Source: Gammaproteobacteria bacterium
Lineage (GTDB): Bacteria; Pseudomonadota; Gammaproteobacteria; Steroidobacterales; Steroidobacteraceae
Length of the DNA stretch: 6,517 bases
NCBI GenBank assembly: GCA_025350345.1
Contig: JANXYA010000306.1
Span: 1-6,517 of the forward strand
Reading direction: 5' to 3'
A program made the position numbers and the translations under genes. The notes under the pieces are model-generated. The model was not told the origin of the DNA and did not search any database. It saw only the letters and a program-made list of their open reading frames with translations. The first letter of the stretch is position 1. The number at the start of each line of letters is the position of its first letter. Positions 1-4,513 of the stretch are shown in pieces.

Positions 1-1091
1 GCGGCCAATCCTTGCGCGAACATCTGTTGTGGCAGCTCGAGTTGCCCCAGCTCAACGCGCGCGAACAGGCCATCGGGCGCGCGATCATCGACGCGATCAA
101 CGACGATGGCTACCTCGGCGATTCGCTGGCGGAGATCGCCGCCACACTGAAGCCGGAAATCGAGGCCAGCGAGGAGGAGATCGCCGCGGTACTGGCGATC
201 GTGCAGGGCCTGGACCCCTCCGGCGTTGGTGCCCGCACGGTCAGCGAGTGCCTGTTGCTGCAGTTGCGGCTCCTCGATCCGGCCACGCCAGGACTCGCCA
301 CGGCGCGCACGCTCGCGCAGCGGCACCTCGACCTGGTAGCCAGGCGCGAGCTCACGCTGTTGCGCGTCGCGCTCCACGCCAGCGACGAGGAGCTCGAGCA
401 GGCGCTGGTGCTGGTGCGCGCCTGCCATCCGCGGCCAGGCTCGGTGATCAGCAGCGCCGCCCCCGAATATGTGGTGCCCGACGTGCTTGTGCGGCGCACC
501 GCGCGCGGCTGGTCGGTGGAGATCAACTCCGCCACGCTGCCGCGTGTGCGCGTGAACCAGAGCTACGCCCAGTTGCTGGGGCGCGGCGCCGAGCACGCCA
601 CCATGCGCACGCAGCTGCAGGAGGCACGCTGGCTGCTTAAGAGCCTGGAGATTCGCAACGAGACCCTGGTCAAGGTGGCGCGCTCGATCGTCGCGCGGCA
701 GGGCGCCTTTCTGGATCGCGGCGAGGAATTCATGCAGCCGATGATCCTGCGTGACATTGCCACGGCCATCGAGATGCACGAGTCGACGGTGTCGCGCATC
801 ACCTCCGGCAAGTACATGCACACGCCGCGTGGCGTCTTTGAGCTGCGGTATTTTTTCTCCAGCCACGTCGAGGGCGCGGGCGGCGGCGCCGGCACTTCCT
901 CGACCGCGATCCGCGCGAAGATCCGCAAGCTGATCCGCGAGGAAGCGCCCGGCAATCCCCTCAGCGACAGCCGCATCGCCGAGCTGCTGTCGGTCGAGGG
1001 CATTCCGGTCGCGCGCCGCACGGTGGCGAAGTACCGCGAGTCCATGGGCCTGGCCCCCTCCAACGAGCGGCGCCGGCTGCACCCGCAATGA
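1..1091 (+). CDS. rpoN: RNA polymerase sigma-54 factor RpoN, 5'-truncated by window edge
   Basis: This is the alternative sigma factor that directs RNA polymerase to -24/-12 promoters and needs AAA+ enhancer-binding activators to open them. The reading frame is open from base 3 with no start codon that fits the family, so the gene enters from the left. About 362 residues are visible against roughly 480 in full-length homologues. The glutamine-rich region I and the start of the core-binding region are missing. Visible parts are the core-binding domain (LDPSGVGAR, PEYVVPDVLV), the central region with WLLKSLEIRNETL, a helix-turn-helix at bases 750–818 (IEMHESTVSRITSGKY), PRGVFELRYFFSSHV, and the diagnostic RpoN box ARRTVAKYRE at 1011–1040, which reads the -24 element. 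The stop is TGA at 1089–1091. hpf begins 47 bp downstream, the usual order. The match to E. coli RpoN is recalled and covers the whole visible length, so identity is very secure. Confidence 0.97.
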   Translation, partial: GQSLREHLLWQLELPQLNAREQAIGRAIIDAINDDGYLGDSLAEIAATLKPEIEASEEEIAAVLAIVQGLDPSGVGARTVSECLLLQLRLLDPATPGLATARTLAQRHLDLVARRELTLLRVALHASDEELEQALVLVRACHPRPGSVISSAAPEYVVPDVLVRRTARGWSVEINSATLPRVRVNQSYAQLLGRGAEHATMRTQLQEARWLLKSLEIRNETLVKVARSIVARQGAFLDRGEEFMQPMILRDIATAIEMHESTVSRITSGKYMHTPRGVFELRYFFSSHVEGAGGGAGTSSTAIRAKIRKLIREEAPGNPLSDSRIAELLSVEGIPVARRTVAKYRESMGLAPSNERRRLHPQ

Positions 1092-1126
1092 ACACGGCAA
1101 TGCTGACGATCCCCGCTTTCCACGAC

Positions 1127-1132
1127 AAGGAG
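1127..1132 (+). promoter_or_regulatory. Ribosome binding site of hpf
   Basis: A strong Shine-Dalgarno match, AAGGAG, stands 6 nt before the ATG at 1139. It fixes the hpf start. No convincing promoter is seen in the 47-bp rpoN–hpf gap, so hpf is probably read with rpoN. Confidence 0.85.
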
Positions 1133-1138
1133 TAGCCC

Positions 1139-1459
1139 ATGCATTTGAGCGTCACCGGCCATCATGTCGAGATCAGCGCCCCGCTGCGCAGCTACGTGGA
1201 AAAGAAGCTCGAGCGCCTGGTGCGCCACTCCGATCACGTGATCGATGCGCATTGCGTGCTGACGGTGGAAAAGCTCCAGCAAAGGGCCGAGGCGACGCTG
1301 CATCTGCGCGGCGAGACCATCCACGCGCTGGCCGAAGACGCCAACATGTACGCGGCGATCGACGCGCTCGCGGACAAGCTCGACCGGCGCGTGCGCAAGC
1401 ACAAGGAAAAGATTTCCGATCATCACGCCGCCGAGGCCCAGAAGGGCGCGCGCGTCTAG
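1139..1459 (+). CDS. hpf: Short-form ribosome hibernation promoting factor (HPF/RaiA family)
   Basis: A 106-residue ribosome-associated protein of the HPF/YfiA fold. Members bind the 30S subunit in the mRNA/tRNA channel and inactivate ribosomes in stationary phase or starvation; the short form promotes 100S dimers together with RMF where RMF exists. The sequence begins MHLSVTGHHVEIS and has the family signatures LRSYVEKKLERL, RAEATLHLRGETIHA, and EDANMYAAIDALADKLDRRV followed by a basic HKEK tail. The length fits the short class, and the C-terminal dimerisation domain of long HPF is absent. The start is set by AAGGAG six bases upstream. It sits between rpoN and rapZ as in many gammaproteobacteria, but the ptsN gene usually found immediately downstream is missing. 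It ends 32 bp before rapZ and is very probably in the same operon. Confidence 0.94.
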   Translation: MHLSVTGHHVEISAPLRSYVEKKLERLVRHSDHVIDAHCVLTVEKLQQRAEATLHLRGETIHALAEDANMYAAIDALADKLDRRVRKHKEKISDHHAAEAQKGARV

Positions 1460-1491
1460 GGGCCGCCGGCGGCGGCTCGGGACAGGCTCCG
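1460..1491 (+). other. Short hpf–rapZ spacer with GC palindrome
   Basis: The 32-bp spacer contains the perfect 12-base palindrome GCCGCCGGCGGC at 1462–1473 and no strong Shine-Dalgarno sequence before the rapZ ATG; only weak purine stretches (GGGACAGG) are present. The spacer is too short for a lost gene. Translation of rapZ may depend on ribosomes arriving from hpf, which is an inference. The palindrome is only a four-pair stem if it must carry a loop, so I do not call it a terminator. Confidence 0.4.
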
Positions 1492-2361
1492 ATGCGACTC
1501 ATCATACTCAGCGGTCTGTCGGGAGCCGGCAAGAGCGTGGCCCTGCACATGCTCGAGGACCTGGGCTACTACTGCATCGACAACATCCCGGCCGCCCTGC
1601 TCAAGGCCTTCATCTCGCACACGGTGCGGAGCGGCGATAAGGTGTATGAACGCACGGCGATCGGCCTGGATGCGCGCAATACGGACGCCGAGATCGCCCT
1701 GGTGCCGATGCTGGTCGATGAACTCAAGCGCAGCGGCATCGATTGCGAGATCCTGTTCCTGGTGGCCGGCGAGGAGGAATTGCTGCGCCGCTTCGCCGAG
1801 ACGCGCCGCGCCCACCCCTTGAGCCGCCAGGGCGAGAGCCTGCGCGAGGCCATCGCCACCGAGCGGCGATTGCTGGAGCCCATCGTCAACTATGCCGACC
1901 AGGTGATCGACACTTCGCGCCTCGGGGTGCACGACCTGCGCGACCTCATCTACCGCCGTGCCGATCCGCGCGAGGGCGAACGGCTATCGCTGCTGTTCGA
2001 ATCCTTCGGCTTCAAGTACGGCATTCCCGGCGATGCCGATTTCGTCTTCGATGCGCGCTCGCTCCCCAATCCCTACTGGGAAAAGGCGCTTCGCCCCCTG
2101 ACCGGCCGCGATCCGGCCGTCATGCGCTTCCTGGAGCAGCAGCCCGGCGTGGCCGAATTCATTGCCGACATCGCGACTTTCCTGGAGGCACGCCTCCCCG
2201 CCTACCGCGACAGCGCGCGTCGCTACCTCACCGTCGCGGTCGGTTGCACGGGCGGCCAGCACCGCTCGGTCTACATCACCGAACGCCTCGCCGAGCGCTT
2301 TGCGCGCACGCTGCCGGAAGTGAGCGTGCGCCATGCGGCGCTGACGCAGACCGTGAGCTGA
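1492..2361 (+). CDS. rapZ: RapZ, P-loop nucleotide-binding/RNA-binding adaptor protein
   Basis: A 289-residue RapZ (YvcJ/YhbJ family) protein. In E. coli RapZ binds the small RNAs GlmY and GlmZ, presents GlmZ to RNase E, and so controls glucosamine-6-phosphate synthase and cell-envelope precursor supply. The N-terminal domain starts MRLIILSG with the Walker A loop GLSGAGKS at residues 8–15, followed by DLGYYCIDNIP and the LFL...EELLRRFAETRRAHPL block. The C-terminal domain carries FGFKYGIPGDADFVFDAR (172–189), LPNPYW (191–196), LRPLTGRD (200–207) and the GCTGGQHRS signature (251–259). The reading frame stays open upstream into hpf, but the ATG at 1492 gives the family's standard N-terminus and length. 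The extreme C-terminus ends LTQTVS instead of the basic KRKP tail of E. coli, and the lysine equivalent to K270 is a proline (P275). Canonical GlmZ binding is therefore doubtful. No HPr (npr) gene follows. Confidence 0.95.
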   Translation: MRLIILSGLSGAGKSVALHMLEDLGYYCIDNIPAALLKAFISHTVRSGDKVYERTAIGLDARNTDAEIALVPMLVDELKRSGIDCEILFLVAGEEELLRRFAETRRAHPLSRQGESLREAIATERRLLEPIVNYADQVIDTSRLGVHDLRDLIYRRADPREGERLSLLFESFGFKYGIPGDADFVFDARSLPNPYWEKALRPLTGRDPAVMRFLEQQPGVAEFIADIATFLEARLPAYRDSARRYLTVAVGCTGGQHRSVYITERLAERFARTLPEVSVRHAALTQTVS

Positions 2362-2363
2362 GC

Positions 2364-2391
2364 GGCGCTGCGGCTACGAGCCGCATGCGCC
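2364..2391 (+). terminator. Strong hairpin directly after rapZ (possible terminator or processing signal)
   Basis: GGCGC + TGCGGCT pair with AGCCGCA + GCGCC around an ACG loop. This is 12 GC-rich pairs with one bulged T at 2386, starting two bases after the rapZ stop. No T-tract follows (the next bases are CGCCGG), so it is not a classical intrinsic terminator. It could end the rpoN–hpf–rapZ transcript with Rho, protect the 3' end, or be structural. It sits before the candidate promoter of the next gene, which supports a transcript boundary here. Confidence 0.45.
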
Positions 2392-2407
2392 CGCCGGCCA
2401 GCGGCAC

Positions 2408-2436
2408 TTGTCGGCGCGGAACGGCTGGCGCATAGT
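2408..2436 (+). promoter_or_regulatory. Candidate sigma-70-type promoter for the secreted-protein gene
   Basis: TTGTCG at 2408–2413 (4 of 6 matches to TTGACA) and CATAGT at 2431–2436 (4 of 6 to TATAAT) are separated by exactly 17 bp. Transcription would start near 2443 and give a leader of about 70 nt before the ATG at 2512. It lies in the 150-bp gap between rapZ and the next gene, the only gap on this strand large enough for a separate promoter. Matches of this quality can occur by chance. Confidence 0.4.
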
Positions 2437-2497
2437 CTCCGGCCCCGCGTGCAGGCCAGCCGGACCGGGGTGCCAGCCAAACAAGACCAGAACCTTC

Positions 2498-2504
2498 AGG
2501 GGAG
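2498..2504 (+). promoter_or_regulatory. Ribosome binding site that sets the start of the secreted-protein gene
   Basis: AGGGGAG stands 7 nt before the ATG at 2512. This favours 2512 over the in-frame ATG at 2449, which would put 21 extra residues in front of a good signal peptide. Confidence 0.8.
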
Positions 2505-2511
2505 ACCAGTC

Positions 2512-2973
2512 ATGCGAAGAATTGTTGCAATTGCTCTGCTCAGCTCATTGTTCCTCGGCGCGAGCGCGTTCGCGGCCGATGCCGTCGTCGGGACCTGGAA
2601 GCTCAACGTCGCGATGTCCAAATTCAGCGGCACAGCCCCGAAGAGTGCCACGCGCATGTACAGGGAGACGGCCGACGGCACCGCCCTCGATCAAAAGATG
2701 GTCAGCGCCGATGGCAAGGAAATGTCCATGCACACGACCATCAAGTACGACGGTAAGGACTATCCGATCACCGGCAATCCCGACGCCGACACCGTTGCGG
2801 GCAAGGTGCTCGATGCCCACACCACTAACTTCACCTTCAAGAAGGGTGGCAAGGTAACCGGGAGCGTGCATCGCGTTGTATCGGCGGACGGCAAGACGCT
2901 GACCGCCAACAACAAGGGCACTCACGCCGACGGCAAGGCGTACGACGATACGCTGGTCTTCGACAAGCAATAA
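2512..2973 (+). CDS. Exported small protein of the GTWKLN type, function unknown
   Basis: A 153-residue protein with a clear Sec signal peptide: MRR, a hydrophobic core (IVAIALLSSLFLGASAF), and a likely cleavage after A21 in AFA|AD. The mature part of about 132 residues starts VVGTWKLNVAMSKFSG followed by APKSATRMYRETADG. I recognise this pattern from small hypothetical, lipocalin-like secreted proteins of soil and environmental bacteria, none with a function known to me. The rest alternates short polar strands with glycine/aspartate turns and repeats an ADGK turn three times (VSADGKEM, VSADGKTL, HADGKAYDD), as expected of an all-beta barrel or sandwich. There are no cysteines, no lipobox and no catalytic motif that I can name. 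It has its own ribosome site and a possible promoter, and it ends 20 bp before a strong hairpin, so it is likely monocistronic. Location is periplasmic or secreted. The coding call is secure; the fold is a guess. Confidence 0.85.
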   Translation: MRRIVAIALLSSLFLGASAFAADAVVGTWKLNVAMSKFSGTAPKSATRMYRETADGTALDQKMVSADGKEMSMHTTIKYDGKDYPITGNPDADTVAGKVLDAHTTNFTFKKGGKVTGSVHRVVSADGKTLTANNKGTHADGKAYDDTLVFDKQ

Positions 2974-2992
2974 GCTCGCGTGTAGCAGTGAC

Positions 2993-3022
2993 CGGGGCGT
3001 GAGCAGTGCTCACGCCCCGTTT
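2993..3022 (+). terminator. Hairpin terminator between convergent genes
   Basis: A perfect 12-bp stem (CGGGGCGTGAGC with GCTCACGCCCCG, loop AGT at 3005–3007) is followed on the + strand by TTTG at 3020–3023. It starts 20 bp after the stop of the secreted-protein gene and lies 11 bp beyond the stop of the minus-strand permease. It can fold in transcripts from either side. The short T-run favours the + direction; the minus side has no T-run. It probably serves as a shared, bidirectional terminator. Confidence 0.75.
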
Positions 3023-3029
3023 GCCACCT

Positions 3030-4457
3030 TCAGCGCCGCCGCCGCGCGCGATAGAAGCCGTAGCCGCAGGCGTTGACCAGCGCGAATGCCCCCAGGATTT
3101 TCGCCGCGAAGACACCCGGACTCTTCACATCGAGGAACGGGTAGGCGTTGAGCACCAGCACGTAAAGAATCGCGACGACGCCAAAGACGCAGGGGATCGC
3201 AATCCATCGCGGCAAGCGCTCGCGCACCGCCCTCGCACCGCAGATGGGAATCAGGAACATGGCCAGATAGGCCAGCGCATAGAACTCCGAGCTCACGTCA
3301 TTGAGCACACCGAAAGCCTCTGCCGCGTGCACGCCGGCGCTGCCCAGCACCAGCATGGCGGCGATGACGGCGCTCGTCACGTAGATGGAGTTCGTCGGCG
3401 TACGGTAGCGGGGATGCAGGCGGGCGAACCAGGCCGGGATCAGCTGGTCCCAGCCGGCAGTCATGGGCAGGCGCGTGGCACCGGTGAAGAGGAAACTGGC
3501 GGCACCCACGATCCGGATCTGCAGCAGCAGGATCGCCAACTTGCCGAGCAAGGCGGCGAAGCCGCCTTCGCCGAAGGCCAGGCTGAGGGCCTGGGGAATC
3601 GGGGCCACGTAGTTGATCGCGGTACCCGCGTGCAGCTCGTGCAGGCTCACCACCGAGGCCGTGCCCAGCACGAACATCGCCAGGATAATCGGTGTGGCCC
3701 AGACCACGGATCGCCCGATGGCGCTGCTGGCGGCCTTGGTCTCGCCGGCCATGATTGCGATGTACTCGAGGCCGGCGGCCGCGAACAGGACCTGCCCAAG
3801 GAGCGAGAGCGACGTGGGATCGGTGGGCGGCAGGCGCAGTGCGAACGGGGCGTAGTGCACAGGTGCTCCGTGCAGCCACACCCAGAGCGGTGCGACGATC
3901 AGCAGCGCAAAAGCCAGTATGATCGCGGCGCCGCTCACGTTGTGGATCCACTTGCCCAGGCCCAGGCCGCGAACCGCGGTCGCGGTGAGCAGCGCCACGA
4001 TGCCGCACAGCAATGCGTAGACGAACATGTGGTTCTCGGGCAGGCCCGCGGCCGCAGGACCGATCATGTAGGCCATTTCGCTCGGGATCTGGTACAGAAT
4101 CGTCGCTATGGAGCTGAGCGCGTAGGCCCAGATGTTCCACGCGGTCATGAAGCCGATGCCATCGCCGAAGGAACGGCGGGCCCATTCATACAGGCCGCCC
4201 TCCAGGGGCATTTCCCGGTTCAGGTAATAGGTCGCAATGGCCATGGGTGCGTAGAACAACACGAAGGCCACGAGCCAGATGAGGAACTGCGCCCGGCCGA
4301 CACCGGCGGCGATGCCAACCCAGGAACTGCCTACGACGGTGAGGACCTGGGCGAGTACCAGGTCACGGAGCCGGAGCTGGCGCTTGAGGGAGTGCTCGGC
4401 AGGCACGCTCCCCGGAGCACCGGTTAGATCCGAATCATGGTCCGCGCTGTGAGCCAT
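3030..4457 (-). CDS. APC-superfamily amino acid/amine permease
   Basis: A 475-residue inner-membrane transporter with about 12 hydrophobic helices. Approximate helix positions: 31–53, 56–79, 100–122, 143–162, 172–196, 216–238, 250–272, 300–328, 355–376, 388–406, 418–437 and 447–469. Helix 1 contains the glycine-rich unwound stretch GSSWVGIAAGVG typical of APC substrate sites. The loop after helix 2 reads EMPLEGGLYEWARRSFGDGIGF, close to the APC pattern PxxGGxYxWxxxxFG. Helix 6 has LFAAAGLEYIAIMAGETK, matching the conserved F..GLE....GE.K. The C-terminus is basic (RARRRR). Substrate cannot be read from sequence; an amino acid or amine in proton symport or exchange is the family expectation. 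The ATG at 4455–4457 has GGAG (plus-strand CTCC at 4464–4467) six bases upstream. It lies 56 bp downstream of the TIR/TPR gene on the same strand and is probably in its operon. Confidence 0.9.
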   Translation of the reverse strand: MAHSADHDSDLTGAPGSVPAEHSLKRQLRLRDLVLAQVLTVVGSSWVGIAAGVGRAQFLIWLVAFVLFYAPMAIATYYLNREMPLEGGLYEWARRSFGDGIGFMTAWNIWAYALSSIATILYQIPSEMAYMIGPAAAGLPENHMFVYALLCGIVALLTATAVRGLGLGKWIHNVSGAAIILAFALLIVAPLWVWLHGAPVHYAPFALRLPPTDPTSLSLLGQVLFAAAGLEYIAIMAGETKAASSAIGRSVVWATPIILAMFVLGTASVVSLHELHAGTAINYVAPIPQALSLAFGEGGFAALLGKLAILLLQIRIVGAASFLFTGATRLPMTAGWDQLIPAWFARLHPRYRTPTNSIYVTSAVIAAMLVLGSAGVHAAEAFGVLNDVSSEFYALAYLAMFLIPICGARAVRERLPRWIAIPCVFGVVAILYVLVLNAYPFLDVKSPGVFAAKILGAFALVNACGYGFYRARRRR

Positions 4458-4463
4458 GGGCCG

Positions 4464-4467
4464 CTCC
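4464..4467 (-). promoter_or_regulatory. Ribosome binding site of the permease
   Basis: GGAG on the minus strand, 6 nt before the ATG, supports the chosen start. The same heptamer ACGGAGC occurs once more 19 bp further upstream (plus-strand GCTCCGT at 4463–4469 and 4482–4488). Confidence 0.65.
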
Positions 4468-4513
4468 GTTGCGTTAAGGACGCTCCGTAGCGCCTAGCAC
4501 ACGCGCCTTGTCC

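Noticed and set aside
563..1426. A 287-codon minus-strand frame across rpoN and hpf
   Set aside because: It overlaps two securely identified conserved genes on the other strand and shows no domain; treated as a GC-driven shadow.
1252..1491. Upstream extension of the rapZ frame into hpf
   Set aside because: The frame is open but out of phase with hpf and unlike any RapZ N-terminus; the ATG at 1492 gives the conserved start ahead of the P-loop.
2449..2511. Longer N-terminus for the secreted protein, starting at 2449
   Set aside because: It would put 21 polar residues in front of a good signal peptide. The strong AGGGGAG site points to the ATG at 2512.
3006..4427. A 473-codon open frame on the + strand
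   Set aside because: It is the antisense shadow of the permease. The minus-strand frame has a coherent 12-helix APC transporter, while this product is Gln/His/Arg/Gly-rich with no recognisable domain, as expected from opposite-strand reading of GC-rich codons.
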